A stretch of 7,733 bases of DNA from positions 1 to 7,733 of the forward strand of contig JAUYSA010000259.1 of the NCBI GenBank assembly GCA_030696545.1, in the 5' to 3' direction. Position 1 is the first letter of the stretch. Each line of letters starts with the position of its first letter. Below the pieces are notes generated by a model. It saw only the letters and a program-made list of their open reading frames with translations, was not told the DNA's origin and searched no databases. The position numbers and the translations under genes are program-made. Shown here piece after piece: positions 1 to 6,331 of this stretch. Origin of the DNA: Hyphomonadaceae bacterium (GTDB lineage: Bacteria; Pseudomonadota; Alphaproteobacteria; Caulobacterales; Hyphomonadaceae).

Positions 1-579
1 CTCCGGCGCATAGACCCGGTTCACCAGCCCCCAACGCTCCGCCGTCTCCGCGTCGAGATAATTGCCCGTCAGCGACAACTCCTTCGCCCGGCTCGCCCCG
101 ATGATCCGCGGCAGCTTCTGAGACAGCCCCCACACCGGCATCAGCCCGACGCGCGAATGCGTGTCCGCAAACTTCGCCTCGCTTGACGCCAGCAGCACGT
201 CGCACATCAGCGCCAGTTCAAACCCGCCCGTAATCGCAAACCCGTTGATCGCCCCGATCACTGGCCATGGACACGCTGCAAACGCCGCCGCCAGATCCAT
301 GTCTGAACTCGCCTGCGATCCCACGCCCAGCGAAAACCCCTTCTGCCCGGCCTCCTTCAGATCCACGCCCGCCGAGAAGGCGCGCCCTGATCCGGTCAGA
401 ACGATCGCCCGCACATCCTCGGCGGCCGAAATCTCGCGCACCGTCTTCACGATCTGCGTCCGCAACGCCACCGACAGCGCATTGAGCTGCTTCGCCCGGT
501 TCAACGTCAGCACAGCCACCGCGCCGTCGCGCTCAACCAGCAGCTGCTCTTCCCCAGACGTCACAGACGCGTCGCTCAT
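1..579 (-). CDS. Enoyl-CoA hydratase/isomerase (crotonase) family protein, C-terminus outside window
   Basis: The first 193 residues are present and begin MSDASVTSGEEQLLVERDG; the remaining 60-80 residues expected for the family lie beyond base 1. Crotonase landmarks are clear. There is an N-terminal strand with VAVLTLNR. AFSAGVDLKE (about residues 67-76) forms the first half of the CoA-thioester oxyanion hole. The second half is NGFAITGGFELALMCD (residues 111-126), containing Glu121, which corresponds to the first catalytic Glu of rat mitochondrial hydratase (Glu144). Twenty residues later, where the second catalytic Glu (Glu164) should be, the sequence reads FADTHSRVG, with His141 in that place. 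The family acts on acyl-CoA thioesters in the cytoplasm, usually in fatty-acid or aromatic degradation. The missing second Glu makes classical hydration uncertain, so isomerase or another crotonase chemistry is possible. The ATG is 3 nt after the upstream stop, with AAGAAGGA 7 nt before it, so translation is probably coupled. Confidence 0.9.
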   Translation of the reverse strand, partial: MSDASVTSGEEQLLVERDGAVAVLTLNRAKQLNALSVALRTQIVKTVREISAAEDVRAIVLTGSGRAFSAGVDLKEAGQKGFSLGVGSQASSDMDLAAAFAACPWPVIGAINGFAITGGFELALMCDVLLASSEAKFADTHSRVGLMPVWGLSQKLPRIIGASRAKELSLTGNYLDAETAERWGLVNRVYAPE

Positions 580-582
580 CGT

Positions 583-1368
583 TCAGTCCTTCTTGGGATC
601 AATCTCGGGCTTCACGCCCTGCGCCTTCACGATCTCGACCAGCGCTTCAAGGCTGACCGCGATCAGGTCCGGGTCGCGGCTGCGCGCCACCAGGTTCACG
701 CCGAACTCCGTATTCTTTCCGTTCAGCCGCATGAACGGATACGAGCCAAAGCTCACTTCCGGCCGCGCCTTGGCCAGCTCACCCAGCGCTCCGGCAATGT
801 CGCCTTCGCGCAGTCCCATCCCGCGAACCGTATGCGCGTGCACCACTGCGCCGCCCTGGATGCGATGCCCCACATCCTGCAACATGCCGCGCGTCACCGA
901 GGGGATGCCCGCCATCACGAACACATTGCCCAGCATGAAGCCGGGCGCCGCCGACACCGGATTGTGGATCAGCTCCGCCCCCGCCGGGATACGCGCCATC
1001 CGCAGGCGACCCTCATTCATTTCCTGCCCGCGCGCTTCATACCAGGGCTTGAGAATGGCCATGGCGTCGGCGCGGACATCAATTGTCCGCCCGAACGCTG
1101 CCGCAACGGCATCGGCGGTAATGTCATCATGCGTCGGCCCGATGCCGCCCGTGGTGAAAACATAGTCGTGCCGCTGGCTCATCACCTGCACGGTCGACAC
1201 GATCGTCTCGTGGACGTCGGGGATCACGCGCGCCTCGCGCACCTCCACGCCCAGAGGGTTAAGAAATTCCGCGATCGTCTTAAGGTTGGTGTCCTGCGTC
1301 CTGCCGGAGAGGATCTCATCCCCGATCACGATTACCGCTGCGGTTACTGTTCTGGCCATGCCCCGCAT
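583..1368 (-). CDS. CinA/MoaB-like molybdopterin-binding-fold protein (short CinA, no amidase domain)
   Basis: This is a 261-residue protein made of the CinA N-terminal (MoCF/MoaB-like) domain plus a short tail. Family motifs are VIGDEILSG (residues 14-22) followed by DTN (26-28), then TTGGIGPTHDD (72-82), the nucleotide/molybdopterin-binding signature. APGF with MAGIPS follows, corresponding to the ApGf...lPGvP region of CinA. Full-length CinA proteins of about 410 aa carry a C-terminal PncC-type nicotinamide-nucleotide amidase; it is absent here, as in many alphaproteobacterial homologues. CinA-type domains elsewhere have ADP-ribose or FAD pyrophosphatase activity, but whether this one does cannot be told from sequence. 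Two starts are possible: ATG at 1368 (MRGMARTV) or an in-frame ATG at 1359 (MARTV). Neither has a strong Shine-Dalgarno. It is the first gene of a two-gene unit with the crotonase gene. The competence link in the family name is historical and is not supported by anything here. Confidence 0.9.
   Translation of the reverse strand: MRGMARTVTAAVIVIGDEILSGRTQDTNLKTIAEFLNPLGVEVREARVIPDVHETIVSTVQVMSQRHDYVFTTGGIGPTHDDITADAVAAAFGRTIDVRADAMAILKPWYEARGQEMNEGRLRMARIPAGAELIHNPVSAAPGFMLGNVFVMAGIPSVTRGMLQDVGHRIQGGAVVHAHTVRGMGLREGDIAGALGELAKARPEVSFGSYPFMRLNGKNTEFGVNLVARSRDPDLIAVSLEALVEIVKAQGVKPEIDPKKD
587..594 (-). promoter_or_regulatory. Shine-Dalgarno for the crotonase-family gene, inside the end of the CinA-like gene
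   Basis: On the minus strand AAGAAGGA lies 7 nt before the ATG at 579. It encodes the last Lys-Lys-Asp of the upstream gene, so ribosomes finishing that gene sit over it. It supports the ATG at 579 as the start. Confidence 0.7.
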
Positions 1369-1520
1369 TTACGTCCGCTTCATCACGAGGTCCAGCGCCA
1401 TGCGTGAAGCGGTCGTAAACGGCGCACCCATGTTTCTTTGCAAAAAGAGCGGGTTCCACTCAGCGGATAATTAAACCTGAGGGCGCATAACTGATCCTGC
1501 GATAAAAGGCGGGACATCCT
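1369..1520. promoter_or_regulatory. Divergent intergenic region between the CinA-like gene and the tad-type operon
   Basis: These 152 nt separate two genes that read away from each other, so both promoters should lie here. On the plus strand GATAAT (1466-1471) resembles a sigma-70 -10 box, and TTGCAA (1438-1443) is a partial -35. The 22-nt gap between them is too long for a normal pair, so the promoter is only tentative. A purine-rich AAAAGGCGGGA (1504-1514) just before the ATG at 1521 is the likely ribosome binding site for the first pilus gene. I found no convincing TTAA-N7-TTAA CtrA-type site. Confidence 0.4.
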
Positions 1521-2033
1521 ATGCGCACCCAAAAGCGCCTCTCCAGAGAGGAGGGCGGCAACGTGATGATCGAGTTCGCGCTGCTCGCGCCGATCTTCTT
1601 CATGCTGGTCATGGGATTGGTGGAGTTCGTGCTCTACCAGTACAAGAGCTACGCCCTGAACCACGTCGTCTATGAAGCCACGCGCAACCTCCAGACCGGC
1701 GAAGTCCAGGCCGCAACCAACATGCGCCAGAAATTCGAGGAGCTGTGCGCGGAATCCGCCGGCCCCCTGATGGACTGCATGGAAATCCAGTGGGACGTGC
1801 GCAAGTACGATCGTCTCAACGAGATGGAATTCCCGCCGATCATTTATGACGAAGACGGCCTGCCGTCGAACTTCATCTTCGATCCGGGCGACGCCAACCA
1901 GTATTCGGTCGTGCGCGCCACGATCCATCACGAGTTCATCACGCCCTTCATGGACCGGCTTTTCCAGATGGGGCCTGACCAGCCGGCCATCGTGAACAGC
2001 TTCTCCATCGTCAAGAACGAGCCGTGGACCTGA
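1521..2033 (+). CDS. TadE-family pilus assembly (pseudopilin-like) protein
   Basis: This 170-residue protein has a short basic N-terminus (MRTQKRLSREEGG), then a prepilin-type processing site. After Gly13 the mature part would begin NVMIEFALLAPI, with Glu18 at +5 as in type IV pilins and TadE/TadF pseudopilins. A single membrane helix follows (about residues 15-40, FALLAPIFFMLVMGLVEFVL). The rest should be extracytoplasmic and carries a cysteine pair, Cys76 and Cys86, that could form a disulfide. In known Tad systems such minor pseudopilins are cleaved by a TadV-type peptidase and help assemble or anchor Flp pili; no peptidase gene is in view. It is the first gene of a three-gene operon and its stop is 2 nt before the next ATG. 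The TadE-like class is firm from the N-terminal motif, but the exact orthologue (TadE versus TadF) cannot be decided. Confidence 0.88.
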   Translation: MRTQKRLSREEGGNVMIEFALLAPIFFMLVMGLVEFVLYQYKSYALNHVVYEATRNLQTGEVQAATNMRQKFEELCAESAGPLMDCMEIQWDVRKYDRLNEMEFPPIIYDEDGLPSNFIFDPGDANQYSVVRATIHHEFITPFMDRLFQMGPDQPAIVNSFSIVKNEPWT

Positions 2034-2035
2034 TC

Positions 2036-2614
2036 ATGCGCCTCCGTTCCTTCATCCCTCGCATCTTCACCGATAAACGCGGCGTCGCAGCCGCCGAATT
2101 TGCGCTCATCGCACCCGCGCTGATCTTCCTGATCATGGGCGTGTTCGAGATGTCGTTCCGCTTCCGCGCGGCGGAGGAAGCGACGCGCTACGTCCACCAG
2201 GTAGCCGACCTGATCTCCCGCGAAACTGGCCTGACCACGGCGCAGCTCGAGGAAATTCTCGACGCTTCGGTCTTCATGATGAGCCCGGTCGACACCACTG
2301 ACGACCTTGACCTCGATGTCTCATCGATCGGTTTCGAGGGAACTGACGCGACCCCCGCCATTCTCTGGCGCCGCATCGCCGGCACGGCGGTGACGTTCGA
2401 TCTCGAAGAGGCCGAAGGCATGGGTCTCGAGAACGAAGCGGTGATCCGCGTCGGCGTCCGCTACAATTATCAATCCGTACTCACCGACCTTTTCGGTGGC
2501 GGCTACCTGGCAATCGAACGATCGGCCTATGCCCGCCCGCGCGTCGAGCGACTCGTGTCGCTTGACGGCTCAACCGACGATGGCGGCGCGATCGAATATT
2601 TCGGAAGTGACTGA
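2036..2614 (+). CDS. Second TadE/TadG-family pilus assembly (pseudopilin-like) protein
   Basis: This 192-residue protein has a basic N-terminus (MRLRSFIPRIFTDKRG), a prepilin-like site after Gly16 and the mature start VAAAEFALIAPALIF, with Glu21 at +5. One membrane helix spans about residues 18-40. The extracytoplasmic part contains the pattern ATRYVHQVADLISRETGL...L..IL.AS, typical of the small TadG/TadE-like proteins of Alphaproteobacteria. It has no cysteine, unlike its upstream neighbour. I chose the ATG at 2036, 2 nt after the preceding TGA, which suggests translational coupling. A GTG at 2024 would add four residues and overlap the upstream gene. The 56-nt gap to the next gene contains only a weak hairpin (2630-2651), so the three genes are probably cotranscribed. 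The two small proteins look like distinct paralogues, not a recent duplication. Confidence 0.87.
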   Translation: MRLRSFIPRIFTDKRGVAAAEFALIAPALIFLIMGVFEMSFRFRAAEEATRYVHQVADLISRETGLTTAQLEEILDASVFMMSPVDTTDDLDLDVSSIGFEGTDATPAILWRRIAGTAVTFDLEEAEGMGLENEAVIRVGVRYNYQSVLTDLFGGGYLAIERSAYARPRVERLVSLDGSTDDGGAIEYFGSD

Positions 2615-2629
2615 TTAGTCTGAAGGGTA

Positions 2630-2651
2630 GGGCGCGCTTCACCGCACGCCC
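2630..2651 (+). other. Weak hairpin in the gap before the TadG-like gene
   Basis: GGGCG (2630-2634) can pair with CGCCC (2647-2651) around a 12-nt loop, and one more G-C pair is possible inside. There is no T-tract, so it is not a terminator. It could stabilise or process the message, or mean nothing. AGGGAAAG (2652-2659), just after it, is the likely ribosome binding site for the ATG at 2671. Confidence 0.3.
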
Positions 2652-2670
2652 AGGGAAAGCGAGAACGGCC

Positions 2671-5175
2671 ATGTTTCGGTCCATCAAAACATTCCTCGCC
2701 AACAAGCGCGGCGCGTTCGCCATACAGTTTGCGCTGATGGCAATTCCGCTCACGGTCTGCACCGGCCTCGCCATCGACGGCGGCCGCGCATTCCTTGCGC
2801 GCTTTGAGCTTGCGTCGGCGCTCGACGCTGCGGCCCTCGCTGTCGGCTCCACGCTTCAGGAAGGCGCCGATCTCGACGCCATCGCCGCGAAGTTCGTGGA
2901 CCGAAATTTCCGCACCGAGCATGACGATCCGATCGCGCTTGAGCTTGTGGAAGTGGACGGCGAAGAACAAACGCTGATCCTCAGGGGCTCAGTCACGATC
3001 AACACTTACTTCATGCCGATCGTCGGCCAGCCTTATGTCACCGTGTCGGCTGAAAGCCAGGTCAGGCGCGGCGGCTCTGACGTTGAAGTCGCGCTCGCGC
3101 TCGACATCACCGGCTCGATGAACGCGACGCGCCTCGCGGGCTTGAAAAGCGCCGCTACAATCCTCGTCAATGAAGTCGTGAACCCGATCCAGGAACCTTT
3201 CTTCTCGAAGGTTGCCATCGTTCCGTGGTCACAGGCCATCAACCTCGATGTCGTCAGCCCGTCGACCATCAGCCATGTTCCGAGCACGGCCCTGGCCGAT
3301 CTTCGCGGCACGACCATCGGCACAAAAGCCGTCACTGCCGCCGCATGGCGCGCTGGCGGCACGAGCACCAAGACCATCAGCGAAGCCGGCTGGCGCACGA
3401 CCGCCGGCGGCAAGACGATCGCTTCCAGCGGCAGCAATGGCGTCAACTGGCGCTGGGGCTCGTCGGTGTCGATCTCCGGCTTCTCGAAGGTTTCCACCAA
3501 CACGCGCATCCGCGTCACGACCAGCAGCAACCATGGCTACACCAACGGCCAGTTTGTCCGCATCACCGGCGCGGGCGGCAGCTACACCGCCCTGAACAAC
3601 AATATCTACATGGTCGCCGACAAGACCAACACGACGTTCAACCTCAAGGACACTTTGGGGCTGCTCTACATCCTGCCGCCCCTCGGCAGCACATCGTCAA
3701 CCGCCGCTTCGCAGCGTTGCCATGACAGCGAGTGCAATGTCGGCGTCACCACAACGACAGCCTTCACCGGCCTCGCTGCGGGCGACTATGTGAACATCAC
3801 GGGGGTCTCGGGCTTCCCGTCCAGCCAGTCGCCGTCGTCGATCAACAACTCCGCCACTACCACCTGGGTCGTGGCGTCCGTTCCCAGCACGACGACATTC
3901 ACGCTCGCCAACTGGGATGGTCCTGCCTTCGGCACGATGTCGGCCGGCAGCGGCACGGTCTCCGAATGCCTCGTGTCCGATTGCCGCTACCGTGTCACCA
4001 CGTCGGCCTTGCACGCCTTCCTCGGCATGGACAACGTTGCGATCTGGGGCATCACCGAATCCGGCTCGGGCACATCTGCCAACAGCGCACTGAACACGAC
4101 ATGGAATGTCGATAACCCGCTGCTGTCGGTCTTCTACCTTCCGGGCAATGGCAAGAACTACAAAGACTGGGTCTCCGGTGGCTCAGCCGCAAAGTGCGCG
4201 CTGTCCACTTGCAACACGCGTGTCACGATCGCCAACCACGGCCTCGCTGTCGGCGACTCGCTCGAACTCAAGAGCGTTGGCGGCCTCACCGGCCTCAACA
4301 ACCCGACCACTGCCGTCAGCTCGCCTGTCGCCTATCCCTCGCGCGTCCTCTGGAAGGTGAGTGAAGTCAACGGCAACGTGCTGACCCTTGCCGACACCAG
4401 TCCGGCGATGTCCAACATGGCCAACGCCTACACCTCCGGCGGCACGTCACAGTGCCTGGCTTATGGCTGCGCTAAGCTCGGCTACCTAGTCTCCGGCGGC
4501 GACACGACAGACCCGACAGATTATCGCGTCTGGCTACCCAGCCCCTGCATCGTCGAACGCTATGGCGATGACGCCTATACCGACGCTTCGCCGGAAACGT
4601 CGCCGCTCTCGATCAACTACACCAGCAACGGCACGTGCACGCGCACCAACTACGTGACGCCGCTCACCTCCAACAAGCAACGCCTCACTGACCAGATCGG
4701 CACGCTTCAAGTCGGCGGCAACACGGCCGGCCAGCTCGGCATCGCCTGGGCCTGGTACATGCTCTCGCCGAACTTCGCCGGCGTCTGGGACAGCGAGGCG
4801 GAAAACGTTCCGCTCGACTACGAGACGCCCGAGCTCGCCAAGGTCGCCATCCTGATGACCGACGGTGAATTCAACACCCAGACCTGCAACGGCGTCTTCA
4901 GCGCTGGCGACTGCACCCCTGACATGCCCAGCGATGTTCCGGGCCCAAGCGCCTCTTTCCGCCAGGCGCGGAAGATATGCGAGGCCATGAAGGACCAGGA
5001 CATCATCATCTACACCGTCGGCCTGGAGCTCAACACCGCGCAGTACAGCGACGACTTCCTGCTCGGGTGCGCCACCAGCCCGCAGCACGCCTTCCTCGCG
5101 AACAACACTGCCGAGCTTGAGAACGCCTTCAAGGATATCGCGATCTCGATCTCGCGCCTGCGCATCTCGAAATAG
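2671..5175 (+). CDS. TadG-like pilus assembly protein with a split von Willebrand A domain
   Basis: This is an 834-residue protein. The N-terminus matches the TadG/Tad-like N-terminal domain: basic start, KRG, then AFAIQFALMAIPLTV as a membrane helix (about 16-36), followed by IDGGRAFLARFELASALDAAALAVGS. A prepilin-like cut after Gly14 would put Gln19, not Glu, at +5. A vWA domain follows, with the MIDAS first motif DITGS at 145-149, the likely MIDAS Thr685 in VGGNTAGQLGIAWAW, and the third-motif Asp731 in LMTDGE. The C-terminus (AFKDIAISISRLRISK) is typical of TadG. Between residues about 197 and 611 lies a Thr/Ser/Gly/Asn-rich insert: three short WR repeats, then about four modules of roughly 80 residues with FCCH-like signatures (NHGYTNGQFVRITG) and C-x4-C pairs. 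TadG-like proteins sit in the inner membrane with a periplasmic or surface domain and support Flp/Tad pilus function or adhesion. The insert probably adds a display or binding surface. It is the last gene of its operon, followed by a strong terminator. Confidence 0.9.
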   Translation: MFRSIKTFLANKRGAFAIQFALMAIPLTVCTGLAIDGGRAFLARFELASALDAAALAVGSTLQEGADLDAIAAKFVDRNFRTEHDDPIALELVEVDGEEQTLILRGSVTINTYFMPIVGQPYVTVSAESQVRRGGSDVEVALALDITGSMNATRLAGLKSAATILVNEVVNPIQEPFFSKVAIVPWSQAINLDVVSPSTISHVPSTALADLRGTTIGTKAVTAAAWRAGGTSTKTISEAGWRTTAGGKTIASSGSNGVNWRWGSSVSISGFSKVSTNTRIRVTTSSNHGYTNGQFVRITGAGGSYTALNNNIYMVADKTNTTFNLKDTLGLLYILPPLGSTSSTAASQRCHDSECNVGVTTTTAFTGLAAGDYVNITGVSGFPSSQSPSSINNSATTTWVVASVPSTTTFTLANWDGPAFGTMSAGSGTVSECLVSDCRYRVTTSALHAFLGMDNVAIWGITESGSGTSANSALNTTWNVDNPLLSVFYLPGNGKNYKDWVSGGSAAKCALSTCNTRVTIANHGLAVGDSLELKSVGGLTGLNNPTTAVSSPVAYPSRVLWKVSEVNGNVLTLADTSPAMSNMANAYTSGGTSQCLAYGCAKLGYLVSGGDTTDPTDYRVWLPSPCIVERYGDDAYTDASPETSPLSINYTSNGTCTRTNYVTPLTSNKQRLTDQIGTLQVGGNTAGQLGIAWAWYMLSPNFAGVWDSEAENVPLDYETPELAKVAILMTDGEFNTQTCNGVFSAGDCTPDMPSDVPGPSASFRQARKICEAMKDQDIIIYTVGLELNTAQYSDDFLLGCATSPQHAFLANNTAELENAFKDIAISISRLRISK
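3340..3483 (+). repeat. Three short Trp-Arg repeats at the start of the TadG-like insert
   Basis: In translation, AAWRAGGTSTKTI, AGWRTTAGGKTI and NWRWGSSVSI follow one another, with the Trp-Arg pairs at residues 226-227, 241-242 and 260-261. Each runs through Gly/Ser/Thr to a terminal Ile, suggesting small beta-hairpin units. The copies are short and imperfect, so common origin is inferred from the regular pattern only. Confidence 0.45.
3499..4470 (+). repeat. Protein-level repeat array of about 80-residue modules with C-x4-C pairs
   Basis: Module strands beginning with V-T occur at residues 282, 359, 442 and 518, giving spacings of 77, 83 and 76. The second, third and fourth strands are each preceded by a C-x4-C pair: Cys350/355, Cys433/438 and Cys509/514. 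A fourth pair at Cys595/600 closes the array. The three later pairs share a Gly/Ser-rich lead such as SGGTSQ or SGGSAAK. Modules 1 and 4 share NHG(Y/L)..G...., a central Val/Leu-rich strand, a G-G turn and LNN, resembling the FCCH-type repeat of phage and surface proteins. The copies are too diverged to show as DNA repeats. Confidence 0.65.
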
Positions 5176-5216
5176 CGCTAACCTCCCGAATTGATCGGGG
5201 GCGTGATCAGACCATG

Positions 5217-5248
5217 GGCCGGACTGGAAACAGTCCGGCCTCTTTTTT
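5217..5248 (+). terminator. Intrinsic terminator of the tad-type operon
   Basis: A perfect 10-bp stem, GGCCGGACTG (5217-5226) with CAGTCCGGCC (5231-5240), closes a GAAA tetraloop and is followed by TCTTTTTT (5241-5248). It starts 41 nt after the stop of the TadG-like gene. On the opposite strand the same stem has no T-tract after it, so it should stop mainly the plus-strand transcript, although the converging minus-strand gene ends inside the T-run. Confidence 0.95.
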
Positions 5249-6158
5249 AGCCCGAAACCCGCAGGTTCTCCGCAACGGCCTTGGCCGCCGCCGTATCCAT
5301 CGCCTTCAACTCGCCGAACCGCTTCAGCGACAGCCGCCACAGCCACTTCGCATTGCTTGCCCGGCCCATCGCCGCCGCATGATCCCCGGCCAGCCCGGTC
5401 AGCTCGGCCAGCTCCAGCCCCTGCGCCGACTCCCGCCGCGCATTCAGAAGCTTGTCGACCTCGTCCAGCTGCCCCGCCGCCAGCGCCGCGCGTATCGCCG
5501 CAATCGGATCTTCTGGCGCGGCTGCAGCTGGCGCAACAGGAGCGGGCGCAGGAAGGGGAGCAGCAGGCTCCGCCACCACAGCCGCAATCTCAACAGGCGC
5601 TTCAACCGGCGCAGCTTCCTGTGGCTTCGGCGGGGCAGGCGGCGGTTCCGCCGCTGCCGGAATGGGCGCCAGGGTCGCCGTCGCCGGGAAAACCTCAGGC
5701 ACAGCAGCTGCAGGCGGCGCTGATGTCGCTACCGGCTTCACCTGCGCAGCCACCGGCGCCACGGGCGGCGTCACAACTCGCACCGGCTCCACCACGGGCG
5801 CAGCCACAACAGGCGCCGCGGCCACCGGCGCAACCGGCGCTGGAACATCTCCCGCTCGCCAGTCGCGATCCGCCGCGCGTCCGCGCTCCGAATAATAATC
5901 CTCGGCCGCGCCCAGCGTCGCATCGCGTGTCGCCGCCAGCGCCGCCAACCGCGCCTTGCGCTGCGGCCGCGGATGCACCGCGCTCACCAGAAACACGATC
6001 CCCGCCGACAGGCCCAGCACGCCCGCGATCACCAGCCACGGCATCCCCGCCGCCGGCGGAAAAATGTCCATGCCGCCGGACCGATGCGTCCACGCGAGAT
6101 AGCCGCCGCCACCGGCCAGCACGGCACCGATCAGGAACTGAATGATACGTACCAACAT
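5247..6158 (-). CDS. Two-helix membrane protein with Pro/Ala-rich linker and small helical C-terminal domain, function unknown
   Basis: I do not recognise this 303-residue protein. It has two hydrophobic helices, about residues 3-23 (RIIQFLIGAVLAGGGGYLAW) and 40-61 (PWLVIAGVLGLSAGIVFLVSA). A basic stretch (RPQRKAR) follows the second. A low-complexity linker rich in Pro, Ala and Val covers about 105-215. The C-terminal 85 residues are predicted to be helical (DPIAAIRAALAAGQLDEVDKLLNAR, then AELTGLAGDHAAAMGRASNAKWLWRLSLKRF) and resemble TPR-like helical hairpins, without a firm match. The basic run after helix 2 suggests that the linker and C-terminal domain are cytoplasmic. I chose the ATG at 6158, preceded by GGGATGGCGAG, since the hydrophobic helix begins at once. 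An in-frame ATG at 6386 would add 76 Arg-rich residues across the intergenic region and is unlikely. The TAA stop lies in the T-tract of the converging operon's terminator. Confidence 0.75.
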   Translation of the reverse strand: MLVRIIQFLIGAVLAGGGGYLAWTHRSGGMDIFPPAAGMPWLVIAGVLGLSAGIVFLVSAVHPRPQRKARLAALAATRDATLGAAEDYYSERGRAADRDWRAGDVPAPVAPVAAAPVVAAPVVEPVRVVTPPVAPVAAQVKPVATSAPPAAAVPEVFPATATLAPIPAAAEPPPAPPKPQEAAPVEAPVEIAAVVAEPAAPLPAPAPVAPAAAAPEDPIAAIRAALAAGQLDEVDKLLNARRESAQGLELAELTGLAGDHAAAMGRASNAKWLWRLSLKRFGELKAMDTAAAKAVAENLRVSG

Positions 6159-6331
6159 CTCGCCATCCCAAGCGGGCCACGCTGACTTGCGCGTTTTGTC
6201 CCGACACGGCCGGGCTTCGGATGCCGGCGCCGGCCAAGCCTTAGCCGCTTCCTCGCCCGCCCGAAACCTCAAACACGCAGCGTCCTGTGTGCGACCCTTT
6301 TGCCTCCAGAATCGTAGATAAAACCTCCGTT

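Noticed and set aside
161..1165. Long plus-strand open frame opposite the crotonase and CinA-like genes
   Set aside because: It spans the junction of two recognised minus-strand genes, and its product is low-complexity Ser/Ala/Pro/Arg.
1369..1401. Ten-codon leader ORF (MALDLVMKRT) ending immediately before the CinA-like ATG
   Set aside because: It has no ribosome binding site or attenuator-like features, and such short frames are expected by chance.
1464..1485. CtrA-type binding site (TTAA-N7-TTAA) upstream of the pilus operon
   Set aside because: One TTAA is present at 1471-1474, but no second half-site at the right distance.
2024..2035. GTG start giving four extra residues on the second TadE-family protein
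   Set aside because: The ATG at 2036, 2 nt after the upstream stop, gives the usual basic pilin-like N-terminus without needing overlap.
4534..5346. Long open frame on the minus strand under the TadG-like gene
   Set aside because: It lies wholly opposite a well-supported gene, matches no family I know and has the Arg/Gly/Ala/Val-rich composition of antisense frames in GC-rich DNA.
5452..5895. Gly/Ala/Thr-rich plus-strand frame resembling a PE-PGRS or silk-like protein
   Set aside because: It is the complement of the Pro/Ala/Val-rich linker of the membrane protein; the composition is a mirror of that repeat-like coding, with no start context.
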